A DNA stretch of 8,208 bases from an uncultured Bacillota bacterium (GTDB lineage Bacteria; Bacillota; Clostridia; Christensenellales; UBA1242), in contig CAMEYT010000012.1 in the NCBI GenBank assembly GCA_945947685.1, positions 1 through 8,208 of the forward strand, in the 5' to 3' direction. Positions 1 through 6,221 of this stretch are shown here, one piece after another. Every line of letters begins with the position of its first letter. The first letter of the stretch is position 1. The translations under genes were made by a program, and so were the position numbers. Below the pieces are notes generated by a model, which searched no databases, was not told the DNA's origin, and saw only the letters and a program-made list of their open reading frames with translations.

Positions 1-99
1 GCCGCTGGATGTGTTGTAACAGGCTCTTTAAAAGATGCAAAGCGAAAAGTTGAAAAAGCAATTAAAGAAACATTAAAAGAGCAGGGGTTTAATGATTAA
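1..99 (+). CDS. nrnA: NrnA-like DHH/DHHA1 phosphoesterase (3' end only)
   Basis: Only the last 32 codons and the TAA stop are in the window. The peptide opens with AAGCVVTGSL and continues as a charged helix (about KDAKRKVEKAIKETLKEQ). AAGC followed by a short strand is what is seen at the end of the DHHA1 domain of bifunctional oligoribonuclease/pAp phosphatase proteins, where the substrate-binding GGGHxxAAG motif sits. These enzymes degrade nanoRNAs and dephosphorylate 3'-phosphoadenosine 5'-phosphate in the cytoplasm. The context agrees: nrnA commonly sits directly before truB in Firmicutes, and here its last codons overlap the truB start by 8 bases, implying translational coupling. The catalytic DHH part lies outside the window, so the assignment rests on the tail motif and synteny. 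Confidence 0.72.
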   Translation, partial: AAGCVVTGSLKDAKRKVEKAIKETLKEQGFND

Positions 100-940
100 T
101 GGGATTTTATTGTTAGATAAGCCAAAAGGGATTTCGTCAAATTGTGCAGTTAACATTGTTAAGAAGTGTGTTGATGCAGATAAGGCGGGTCATTTAGGAA
201 CCTTAGATGTTGCTGGCCACGGTTTGCTCCCTGTAACTCTAGGCAAGGCCACGAAATTATTCGATTATTTTTTAAATAAAGATAAAGTATATCAAGCTTC
301 GTTCAAGTTCGGTGTTGAAACAGACACTTTTGACCTTGAAGGTAAAATTGTAAAAAGTAACGATAAAATTATTAAAAAAGAAGAGGTTTTATCAGTTATT
401 CCAAAACTAATTGGCAAGCAATTACAAATGCCACCAGTTTACTCCGCAAAGAAAATTAAAGGAAGAAAAGCATATGATTTGGCTAGAGAAGGGAAAGAAG
501 TCCTTCTCAAACCCAAAGAGATAGAAATTTATGATTTAAAACTTTTAGAACAAATAGGGGAAAATGAATTTATGTTTGAAATTCATTGCTCTAGTGGAAC
601 ATACATTAGAAGTCTATGTAGAGATATGGCAGACTGTTTATCAACCTGTGGTGTGATGTCTGATATAATACGCACAAGATGTGGAGATTTAAAATTGAGA
701 GATGCTTTTCTTTTAGAAGAGGTAAAAAACGGTAAATATGAGATAATACCTATGGAAAATATGTTCTCATATGATAGCTTTGTATTGAATGAAGAAGAGA
801 CTTTAAGAGTGTTAAATGGAGTAAAAATATATATTAATAAAAACGAAGGAAGATATAAAGTCTTCACCAATAAAGGCGAGTTTGTTGGGATTGGGGAAGC
901 AAAAAACAATATTTTAAAGATTATTTTAAGATTGATTTAA
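92..940 (+). CDS. truB: tRNA pseudouridine(55) synthase TruB
   Basis: Converts U55 of the tRNA T-loop to pseudouridine. The 282-residue length is normal for bacterial TruB. The N-terminal GILLLDKPKGISS motif (residues 4-16) is present. The catalytic aspartate is D39 in the GHLGTLD block (33-39). The MPPVYSAKKIKGRKAYDLAR block (113-132) and the GTYIRSLCRD motif (169-178) complete the catalytic fold; the segment after about residue 235 is a small PUA-like C-terminal part. The sequence after D39 reads VAGHGLLPV where most TruBs have PLATGVLPV, a mild divergence that keeps the catalytic residue. The ATG overlaps the end of the nrnA-like gene. The next gene begins 9 bases after the stop, so the three form one transcription unit. 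ribF, often the next gene in Firmicutes, is not there. Confidence 0.95.
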   Translation: MINGILLLDKPKGISSNCAVNIVKKCVDADKAGHLGTLDVAGHGLLPVTLGKATKLFDYFLNKDKVYQASFKFGVETDTFDLEGKIVKSNDKIIKKEEVLSVIPKLIGKQLQMPPVYSAKKIKGRKAYDLAREGKEVLLKPKEIEIYDLKLLEQIGENEFMFEIHCSSGTYIRSLCRDMADCLSTCGVMSDIIRTRCGDLKLRDAFLLEEVKNGKYEIIPMENMFSYDSFVLNEEETLRVLNGVKIYINKNEGRYKVFTNKGEFVGIGEAKNNILKIILRLI

Positions 941-949
941 GGAGATAAA

Positions 950-1798
950 ATGATAAGATTTGGTCCATCGGGAAATAGCGTTAGTTTTTATGAAGAAGGA
1001 CATAAGAAGACTCTTGAAGCACCTAAATGGCTCAAAGAGAGAAATTTAGATGCTTTTGAATATTCTTTTGGCAAGGGATATATCCTCTCTTCAGAAAGCG
1101 CGAAGCAAATTGGAGATGAATTTAAGAAGGAAGGAATTGCGATGAGTATTCACGCTCCATATTTTATAAACTTTGCTAATCCAAGTGAAGAAATGTATGA
1201 AAAAACAAAAGGGTATATAAGAACTGGAATTAAATTTCTTCACCTTATGTCTGCTGATCGCTTGATTTTTCATACTGCATCTTGCGGAAAGACATCTAGA
1301 GAGGAGGCTATTGCTCTTACTAGAGCTAGATTGACACAGTTTATTGATGAGTTAGACAAAGAAGGATTATTAAATGGTATTTATCTATGCCCAGAAACAA
1401 TGGGAAAGACTATGCAGATTGGGACATATAAGGAAATAATTGATTTCTGCACAATAAATCCTAGATTAATTCCAACTTTTGATTTTGGACATATAAACGC
1501 TCTCACACAAGGTGGACTAAAGACAAAGGAAGACTATAAGAAAATATTCTCTTATTGTAGAGAAAAATTGGGAGAAGAGAGAACAAAAATTTGTCATATT
1601 CATTTTTCGAAAATAGAGTATGGAGGCAAAGGAGAAATTAGACACTTAAACTTTGATGATAATAAATATGGCCCTGACTTTCAGCCTCTTGCAGAAGCAA
1701 TAAAAGAGGAGAATTTGACACCTCGAATCATATGTGAGTCTGCAGGTAATATGGCCGAAGATGCAGCAGAGATGAAAAGGATATATTTTAATCTCTAA
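950..1798 (+). CDS. TIM-barrel AP endonuclease family protein (endonuclease IV-like)
   Basis: A 282-residue protein of the xylose isomerase-like/AP endonuclease 2 superfamily, expected to cleave abasic sites in DNA or act on a related substrate. Metal-ligand motifs appear in the order of E. coli Nfo: H68 in SIHAPY, H108 in IFHTAS, E149 in CPETMGK, D178 and H181 in FDFGH, H216 in HIHFSK, H232 in EIRHL and E263 in ICESAG. The Asp of the Nfo Asp-Arg-His motif is replaced by I230 in Ile-Arg-His (E229 is one place further upstream), so one ligand of the trinuclear zinc site is changed. From memory, a branch of Firmicutes and archaeal relatives shares this pattern, so it may be a subfamily and not classical Nfo; hence no gene symbol is given. 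The TAAGGAG site at 938-944 overlaps the truB stop and serves the ATG at 950. No terminator is evident after it. Confidence 0.85.
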   Translation: MIRFGPSGNSVSFYEEGHKKTLEAPKWLKERNLDAFEYSFGKGYILSSESAKQIGDEFKKEGIAMSIHAPYFINFANPSEEMYEKTKGYIRTGIKFLHLMSADRLIFHTASCGKTSREEAIALTRARLTQFIDELDKEGLLNGIYLCPETMGKTMQIGTYKEIIDFCTINPRLIPTFDFGHINALTQGGLKTKEDYKKIFSYCREKLGEERTKICHIHFSKIEYGGKGEIRHLNFDDNKYGPDFQPLAEAIKEENLTPRIICESAGNMAEDAAEMKRIYFNL

Positions 1799-1824
1799 AA
1801 AATCAAAAAATATCAAAATTTTAC

Positions 1825-1853
1825 TAGACAATTTAGGTATAATATGTTAAAAT
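1825..1853 (+). promoter_or_regulatory. Predicted sigma-A promoter of efp
   Basis: TAGACA (1825-1830) and TAAAAT (1848-1853) are separated by exactly 17 bases, each matching the consensus at five of six positions. A perfect TATAAT lies between them at 1838-1843, but its -35 position (about 1815-1820) reads AAAATT, so it would be a -10 without a partner. Either gives a start shortly upstream of the efp ribosome binding site AAAGGAG (1871-1877). The 85-base gap between the endonuclease IV-like gene and efp is otherwise empty. Confidence 0.6.
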
Positions 1854-1883
1854 AAACGAGATTTAGAGAAAAAGGAGAAAAAT

Positions 1884-2444
1884 ATGATTACAGCAGGAGA
1901 ATTCAGAAAAGGCGTAACTTTTGAAAAAGATGGAAATGTTTATGTTGTTATTGATTTCTTACATGTTAAACCAGGGAAGGGATCACCATTCGTTAGAACA
2001 AAAATTAAAAACGTTATGACAGGACAAGTTCGTGAAGAAACTTTTAACCCAACAGATAAATTCCAAGTTGCAGTTATTGAAAAGAAAGAAATGACTTATC
2101 TTTATAATGACGGAGATTTATATTACTTTATGGATGCAGAAACATATGACCAAATTCCATTAAATAAGGAATCTGTTGCAGATGCTTTAAATTTTATAAC
2201 AGAAAATATGAACACTACAATGTATTTCTACAAGGGCAATCCATTTGCAGTTTATCCTCCAACATTCGTTGAACTTGAAGTTATAGATTGCGAACCAGGA
2301 ATTCAAGGTGATACATCTAAGGCAACAACAAAGCCAGCTAAACTTGAAACAGGATATGTTATCAATGTTCCTTTATTTATCAATATTGGAGAAAAAATCC
2401 GCGTTGATACAAGAGATGGTTCATATATGGAAAGAGTTAAATAA
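1884..2444 (+). CDS. efp: Translation elongation factor P
   Basis: Binds between the P and E sites of the ribosome and relieves stalling on consecutive prolines. The 186-residue length is standard. The N-terminal KOW-like domain carries the conserved loop HVKPGKG (27-33) with K32 at its tip, the residue that carries the 5-aminopentanol modification in Bacillus subtilis EF-P. Two OB domains follow; the C-terminal family signature GYVINVPLFINIGEKIRVDT is at about 157-176. The loop continues SPF where many Firmicutes have a small residue in place of proline, a minor difference. The start is set by AAAGGAG at 1871-1877, seven bases before the ATG. The gene has its own promoter upstream and a terminator downstream, so it is probably monocistronic. 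efp directly before spoIIIA is also the Bacillus arrangement. Confidence 0.97.
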   Translation: MITAGEFRKGVTFEKDGNVYVVIDFLHVKPGKGSPFVRTKIKNVMTGQVREETFNPTDKFQVAVIEKKEMTYLYNDGDLYYFMDAETYDQIPLNKESVADALNFITENMNTTMYFYKGNPFAVYPPTFVELEVIDCEPGIQGDTSKATTKPAKLETGYVINVPLFINIGEKIRVDTRDGSYMERVK

Positions 2445-2463
2445 TTTAAAAATATAAATATTG

Positions 2464-2495
2464 ATAAGAGCGAATATTCTCGCTTTTATTTTTTT
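2464..2495 (+). terminator. Rho-independent terminator of efp
   Basis: The arm at 2464-2473 pairs with 2480-2489 around the six-base loop ATATTC; the core GCGA/TCGC pairs perfectly and is flanked by A-T pairs and one G-T wobble. The right arm runs straight into seven Ts (2489-2495). It lies 20 bases after the efp stop, separating efp from the sporulation operon. Confidence 0.85.
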
Positions 2496-2510
2496 ATTCT
2501 CCTATTTTCA

Positions 2511-2542
2511 ACATATTTAAAATTTCCAACATTTCATATCTT
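2511..2542 (+). promoter_or_regulatory. Possible sigma-E-type promoter of the spoIIIA operon
   Basis: In Bacillus subtilis the spoIIIA operon is transcribed by the mother-cell factor sigma-E. Here ACATATT (2511-2517) resembles the sigma-E -35 (KMATATT, six of seven) and CATATCTT (2535-2542) partly resembles the -10 (CATACAMT, five of eight). The 17-base spacer is a little longer than the usual 14-15, so the match is weak. Its placement between the efp terminator and spoIIIAA is right. No good sigma-A site is seen in this gap. Confidence 0.3.
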
Positions 2543-2580
2543 AAAACAGAGGTAAAAAGAATTCGGTTAATGAGATAAGA
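2528..2580 (+). other. Likely remnant or frameshifted N-terminal coding sequence of spoIIIAA
   Basis: In frame with spoIIIAA, the codons just upstream of its ATG (2545-2580) read NRGKKNSVNEIR and join MRADKP, giving the EIRxRADKP block that is conserved near the N terminus of SpoIIIAA proteins. This frame is closed by TAA at 2542-2544 and offers no ATG, GTG or TTG. The frame one base over reads NISYLKTEVK (2528-2557), which looks like the helix that normally precedes that block. One extra A in the AAAAA run at 2554-2558 would join the two. Frameshift mutation, sequencing error in the A run, or chance are all possible. Confidence 0.45.
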
Positions 2581-3411
2581 ATGCGAGCGGATAAACCAAT
2601 CGTTATTGTCATTTCTGGAGAAAAATATTTTTTAAGCGAAAATGGGCTTACAAAGAGATTAAACGAAGCGATTTATTCAAATAAAACAACTATTGAAGAT
2701 ATAATTTTTAGGGCTAGTGAGTGCTCGATTTATTCTGTTAATGAGCAGATAAAAAAAGGGTTCATCATGACTAAAGGAGGAATTAGAATAGGAATCGCGG
2801 GAAATTTGATTGAGGAAAAGGGAGTCATAAAGACTATGACCAATTTTTCTTCAATTAACATACGAATCCCACATGAAATTAAGAATTGTTCACTGAAAGC
2901 TTTTAATAGTATTTACTACAATGAAACTATTCAAAATTCGCTTATTATTGCTCCTCCTGGAGGAGGTAAAACCACCTTTTTGAGAGATTTTATTTGTCAA
3001 CTATCTGAGAGAAATTTGGCTTACAATGTGCTTGTTTTAGATGAAAGAGGGGAACTTGATACGGGTAAACCCAATAGCTTGGGAAATTTCACTGATATAA
3101 TTTCTTTTTCTAGAAAAATTATTGGCTTTGAAAATGGAATAAGAGCTTTATCTCCAGATCTTATTGTTACGGATGAATTGAGTGAAAAGGATGATGTCGA
3201 TGCAATTATGTATGCTGTTAATTGTGGCGTTAAGATAATAGCTTCAATTCACGCTTCAGGGATTGACGATTTCGCGAACAAAGAAAATGCAAAAAGATTA
3301 ATCCAAGAGCAAGTTTTTAAGAGATATGTTGTCCTTTCAAATCGAGAAGGTCCGGGAACCTTAGAAGGGATTTATAATGAGAAACTCTCTAGAAGTCAGC
3401 TTGTTTATTAA
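2581..3411 (+). CDS. spoIIIAA: Stage III sporulation protein AA, cytoplasmic ATPase
   Basis: The mother-cell ATPase of the SpoIIIA complex, related to secretion ATPases and thought to energise the channel between mother cell and forespore. Walker A is APPGGGKTT (residues 124-132, K130). An acidic strand VLVLDERGEL is at 150-159, and Walker B is LIVTDEL (194-200, D198/E199), followed by the sensor-like ASIHAS at 221-226. The length from this ATG is 276 residues against about 307 in Bacillus subtilis; the deficit is all at the N terminus. The ATG at 2581 has only a poor ribosome binding site (TGAG at 2571-2574), unlike every other gene here, and conserved family sequence lies upstream of it. 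The true N terminus is therefore uncertain, although the ATPase core is intact. It is the first gene of the operon and ends where the spoIIIAB ribosome binding site begins. Confidence 0.93.
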   Translation: MRADKPIVIVISGEKYFLSENGLTKRLNEAIYSNKTTIEDIIFRASECSIYSVNEQIKKGFIMTKGGIRIGIAGNLIEEKGVIKTMTNFSSINIRIPHEIKNCSLKAFNSIYYNETIQNSLIIAPPGGGKTTFLRDFICQLSERNLAYNVLVLDERGELDTGKPNSLGNFTDIISFSRKIIGFENGIRALSPDLIVTDELSEKDDVDAIMYAVNCGVKIIASIHASGIDDFANKENAKRLIQEQVFKRYVVLSNREGPGTLEGIYNEKLSRSQLVY

Positions 3412-3418
3412 GGAGGAG
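3410..3418 (+). promoter_or_regulatory. Ribosome binding site deciding the spoIIIAB start
   Basis: AAGGAGGAG overlaps the spoIIIAA stop codon and precedes the ATG at 3422 by three bases from its last G, or five from the AGGAGG core. An earlier in-frame ATG at 3377 has no such site and would lie within spoIIIAA, so 3422 is preferred. Confidence 0.85.
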
Positions 3419-3421
3419 TTT

Positions 3422-3916
3422 ATGAAATGGATTTTGATGGTTATTCTATTCGCCGGTTGTTTGCTAGTTGGATATCTGTATTCAAATAAATATAAAAAAA
3501 GGGTAGATTTCTTTAATTCTCTTATATATTTTGCGCAAAAGTTGGATGTTGAGATAAATTTTTCTCGGGAAAGGTTGAAGAAACTTGTTGAGGATTTTGA
3601 TGAAAAGGCAAAGTCTAACTTACAAGGAATAGATATTTCTTTTTTAAAATATTTAAACGAAGGGGGAGATTTAACGGCAGAGAGCTTATTTAGGAATAAA
3701 GGATTGATAAAAAAAGAGGAAAAAGAGGTCGTTACAATGTTTTTTAAAAATCTTGGTAGGAGCGATGTTGAAAATCAAACTAAGGAGATAAAAAACTCGA
3801 TTGAGAGGTTCGAAAAACTGCAGAATGATGCTCTTATGGAGTATAAAAAATTTGGAAAATTGGGGATAAAACTAGGCATAATTGCAGGCCTCGCTTTAGT
3901 TATAATTCTCATTTAG
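3422..3916 (+). CDS. spoIIIAB: Stage III sporulation protein AB
   Basis: A 164-residue membrane protein, close to the 171 of Bacillus subtilis SpoIIIAB. It begins with a hydrophobic segment (about residues 3-20, WILMVILFAGCLLVGYLY), continues with a helical soluble domain rich in Lys and Glu, and closes with a second hydrophobic segment at about 148-164 (LGIIAGLALVIILI). This layout resembles type II secretion GspF-like proteins, with which the family has been compared, and it presumably works with the SpoIIIAA ATPase at the mother-cell side of the engulfing membrane. Its identity comes from the layout, from residues such as FAQKLDVEINFSRERL near the N terminus, and from its fixed place after spoIIIAA. 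The stop codon overlaps the ribosome binding site of spoIIIAC. Confidence 0.92.
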   Translation: MKWILMVILFAGCLLVGYLYSNKYKKRVDFFNSLIYFAQKLDVEINFSRERLKKLVEDFDEKAKSNLQGIDISFLKYLNEGGDLTAESLFRNKGLIKKEEKEVVTMFFKNLGRSDVENQTKEIKNSIERFEKLQNDALMEYKKFGKLGIKLGIIAGLALVIILI

Positions 3917-3921
3917 GGAGG
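3915..3921 (+). promoter_or_regulatory. Ribosome binding site deciding the spoIIIAC start
   Basis: AGGGAGG directly abuts an in-frame TTG at 3922, too close for initiation, and is six bases from the ATG at 3928. The ATG is therefore the start. Confidence 0.8.
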
Positions 3922-3927
3922 TTGCAT

Positions 3928-4128
3928 ATGGGTGAAATAGAAATTATTTTTAAGATTGCTGGAATAGGCCTTTTAACTGCAATTATTACTCAAATTTTAA
4001 AACAAACAGGTAAGGATGAAATTGGCACGATGGCGACATTAGCTGGACTTATAATCGTGCTTGTCATGGTGTTAAGTTTACTTACAAATTTGTTTAATAA
4101 TATTAAGTCAATGTTCAATTTTTTCTAA
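3928..4128 (+). CDS. spoIIIAC: Stage III sporulation protein AC
   Basis: A 66-residue integral membrane protein (68 in Bacillus subtilis) with two transmembrane helices, about residues 4-24 and 35-56, joined by the short polar turn KQTGKDEIG. The IFKIAGIGLLTAI start followed by a polar QTGKDE turn is typical of the family. It is one of the small membrane subunits of the SpoIIIA complex in the mother-cell membrane facing the forespore. It sits 11 bases after spoIIIAB and 12 bases before spoIIIAD. Its N-terminal helix resembles that of SpoIIIAD (KIAGIGLLT against KIIAIGLIT), in keeping with the known relatedness of the two proteins. Confidence 0.94.
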   Translation: MGEIEIIFKIAGIGLLTAIITQILKQTGKDEIGTMATLAGLIIVLVMVLSLLTNLFNNIKSMFNFF

Positions 4129-4140
4129 AGCAGGAGTATT

Positions 4141-4530
4141 ATGGAAACTATTCTAAAAATAATTGCTATTGGATTAATTACTTGTTTCGCAGTCTTAATC
4201 GTGAAGCCGATTAAGAGTGATTTTTCATTATTAATAAGTGTAGTCGGTGGCATAATTATTTTGTCAATGGTTTTAAATTGCTTTACATCTATTTTTAGCT
4301 CTTTTTCATCTATTATTCAAAAGACAGGATTAAATCAAGAAGTTTTTTCTCTTATTTTAAAAATTGTAGGAATAGGTTATTTAACAGAATTTTCTGCGAA
4401 CTTATGTAGTGATTGCGGAAATAGTGGACTTGCTGATAAAATGCTTTTGGGAGGGAAAGTTGTTTTGTTAGTTTTATCTCTTCCAATAATTAATAATATT
4501 TTAAGCATTATAGCGGAGCTGTTACCATGA
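4141..4530 (+). CDS. spoIIIAD: Stage III sporulation protein AD
   Basis: A 129-residue polytopic protein with hydrophobic stretches at about 3-21, 28-50, 66-84 and 103-125. The family block KIVGIGYLTEFSANLCSDCG, followed by GLADKMLLGGKVVLL, covers residues about 73-110; a GK pair before the last helix is characteristic. Two parts resemble SpoIIIAC. It has an AGGAG site at 4132-4136 and ends in a four-base ATGA overlap with spoIIIAE, indicating coupled translation. It is a membrane subunit of the SpoIIIA transport complex. Confidence 0.94.
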   Translation: METILKIIAIGLITCFAVLIVKPIKSDFSLLISVVGGIIILSMVLNCFTSIFSSFSSIIQKTGLNQEVFSLILKIVGIGYLTEFSANLCSDCGNSGLADKMLLGGKVVLLVLSLPIINNILSIIAELLP

Positions 4531-5723
4531 AGAGGAAAATTTGCTTTTTGTTGCTAATATTCACCTTGTTTTTTTCTCTTCCTTTTTCCTGTGTTATAAA
4601 TAATTCTTCAACCATTGTAGCTTGTGCAGATATTCAAGATGATTTCAATGAGACGATTGATAGTCAGTTGGAAAATCTGGACTTCGGAGACATAGATAAA
4701 ATTATAGATGACTTCAATCAAAAAGGGAATAATATCTTTGGAGAATCGAGTTTTTTAGATAAGATTTATAAAATTATTCTAGGAGAAAATTTAACTGATT
4801 ATCCATCAATTTGGGATATGTTAAAATCACTTTTCTTTGATAATATTTTATCGTTGTTACCTATAATAGCAACCATTATAGCAATTTCTATTTTAGGCGG
4901 GATGGTTGGAAATTTAAAGACAAACAAAAACGGTAAATCAATGGAAAGTATAATACATTTTGTGATATATGGCTTAACCGTAATTTTAATTTCAACAATA
5001 ATATTTAAAATGATTGATATAACAACGTCAACAATCCACTCTGTGAAAGCTCAAACAGAGGTTGTTTTCCCGATTTTACTTACTCTCTTAACTGCTATGG
5101 GTGGGACGACATCAGTTGGAATTTATCAGCCCGTTATGTCCTTTTTTTCTAGCACGATTATAGAAATTTTTACAAGCTTCGTGTTACCATTGTTTTTAAT
5201 ATCCATTGCTTTAAATTTCATCTCTAATCTTTCAAATTCAATTAAGTTAGATAAACTTTCCAGTTTTGTAAATAGTTTATTTAAATGGGTTATAGGAATT
5301 ATGTTCACAATTTTTACTGCTTTTATTTCTATTCAAGGGATATCAGTAGCAGCAGTTGATGGGTTGTCTATAAGAACAGCAAAGTTCACTATAAAAAACA
5401 CAATTCCAATTGTAGGCTCATATATTTCAGACGGATTTTCATTGATTATTGCAAGTTCAAATTTAATCAAAAATGCGGTCGGCGGAGCAGGATTATTATT
5501 GCTTTTAGCAACGATTATTTCGCCAATCATTAAGCTAGTTTTATTTGTCTTAGCATTGAAATTAATGGCTGGCATTATACAACCTTTAGGAGATAATAAA
5601 ATTGCAAATTTTATTTCTTCACTTTCAAAAAATATGACGATGCTATTAGTAATGTTGGTGTGTGTTAGCTTTATGTATTTCATTTTAACTGGGCTTGTAA
5701 TATGCTCCGTCAATGTGATATAG
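4527..5723 (+). CDS. spoIIIAE: Stage III sporulation protein AE, polytopic membrane protein
   Basis: The 398-residue length is almost identical to Bacillus subtilis SpoIIIAE (399). It starts with an evident signal peptide (basic MKRK, hydrophobic core about 5-24, and an A-C-A cleavage site near residue 34). A polar extracytoplasmic segment of about 60 residues rich in Asp and Ile follows, then several membrane helices at roughly 106-126, 141-161, 208-233, 252-272, 320-350 and 369-395. The conserved block GISVAAVDGLSIRTAKFTIK, followed by PIVGSYISDG, is at 271-303. It is the largest membrane subunit and is viewed as the permease-like core of the SpoIIIA-SpoIIQ complex. It starts within the end of spoIIIAD, and its stop is followed at once by the spoIIIAF ribosome binding site. 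Confidence 0.96.
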   Translation: MKRKICFLLLIFTLFFSLPFSCVINNSSTIVACADIQDDFNETIDSQLENLDFGDIDKIIDDFNQKGNNIFGESSFLDKIYKIILGENLTDYPSIWDMLKSLFFDNILSLLPIIATIIAISILGGMVGNLKTNKNGKSMESIIHFVIYGLTVILISTIIFKMIDITTSTIHSVKAQTEVVFPILLTLLTAMGGTTSVGIYQPVMSFFSSTIIEIFTSFVLPLFLISIALNFISNLSNSIKLDKLSSFVNSLFKWVIGIMFTIFTAFISIQGISVAAVDGLSIRTAKFTIKNTIPIVGSYISDGFSLIIASSNLIKNAVGGAGLLLLLATIISPIIKLVLFVLALKLMAGIIQPLGDNKIANFISSLSKNMTMLLVMLVCVSFMYFILTGLVICSVNVI

Positions 5724-5732
5724 GAGGAAATA

Positions 5733-6221
5733 ATGAGTGGAGTATCAAGTTGGATTTTATCGATAGCGGGCATTATTTGTATTTCTGTCATTGTTGAAAT
5801 TATAATGCCAGAAGGACAGATGAATAAATATATCAAAGGTGTTTTATCTTTCATTATCATCTTTGTCATTGTTTCGCCTCTTCCTAATTTATTAAACCAA
5901 AAGAGTATCAATATTACAACGAATATAGACCAGATTCAAGTGCAGCAAGACTTTCTTGATAAATATAATATCGCATGTAAAGACGCGATAGAAAAAGATT
6001 TAATTAATGAAATAAAGGCTTTAGGTTATGAGGGCATTAATATTGAAATTTCATATGGCTTCGATGGGGAAAATTGCTATTTTGATAAAGTATTTGTCGA
6101 ATTAAAGGGGTTAGTCATAAGTGAGAATTCAACACATAAAGATATAGTAGAAATAAAGGAGGAAATAACAAGTGTGGTTGTAAAAAAACTAAATGAAGTG
6201 GAGGTTTATTTTGAAGAATAA
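5733..6221 (+). CDS. spoIIIAF: Stage III sporulation protein AF
   Basis: A 162-residue membrane protein (206 in Bacillus subtilis) with two N-terminal transmembrane segments, about 7-23 and 36-52, flanking the family motif IMPEGQMNKYIK (24-35). The C-terminal half is a soluble domain predicted to lie outside the cytoplasm, ending KKLNEVEVYFEE. AGGAGG at 5722-5727 serves the ATG at 5733. The shorter C-terminal domain relative to Bacillus is common to the compact clostridial versions, as far as I recall. Its last 11 bases overlap the presumed start of spoIIIAG. Confidence 0.93.
   Translation: MSGVSSWILSIAGIICISVIVEIIMPEGQMNKYIKGVLSFIIIFVIVSPLPNLLNQKSINITTNIDQIQVQQDFLDKYNIACKDAIEKDLINEIKALGYEGINIEISYGFDGENCYFDKVFVELKGLVISENSTHKDIVEIKEEITSVVVKKLNEVEVYFEE
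6200..6205 (+). promoter_or_regulatory. Ribosome binding site deciding the spoIIIAG start
   Basis: GGAGGT ends five bases before a TTG at 6211. The in-frame ATG at 6193 lies upstream of this site and has only an A-rich stretch in front of it, so TTG is the likelier start. Confidence 0.75.

Noticed and set aside
583..909. 108-codon minus-strand frame within truB
   Set aside because: It is the shadow of a well-supported TruB reading frame and has no recognisable domain.
1838..1843. Perfect TATAAT as the efp -10
   Set aside because: No acceptable -35 lies 16-18 bases upstream; the TAGACA/TAAAAT pair with a 17-base spacer is better. It could still contribute.
2551..2562. Programmed -1 frameshifting at the A run upstream of spoIIIAA
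   Set aside because: The A run could allow a slip, but the tandem slippery heptamer is not in the right phase and no start codon exists in the upstream frame, so a mutation or sequence error is simpler.
3377..3421. Upstream ATG for spoIIIAB
   Set aside because: It lies inside the end of spoIIIAA without a ribosome binding site, while AAGGAGGAG directly precedes the ATG at 3422 and the hydrophobic N-terminal helix starts there.
4614..4628. IVAC lipobox-like sequence at residues 30-33 of SpoIIIAE
   Set aside because: A polar NNSS stretch separates it from the hydrophobic core, which is unlike lipoprotein signals; A-C-A fits an ordinary signal peptidase site better.
5333..5911. 192-codon open frame on the minus strand
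   Set aside because: It lies fully antisense to spoIIIAE and spoIIIAF, whose proteins are conserved, has no family resemblance, and is a by-product of AT-rich membrane-protein codons.
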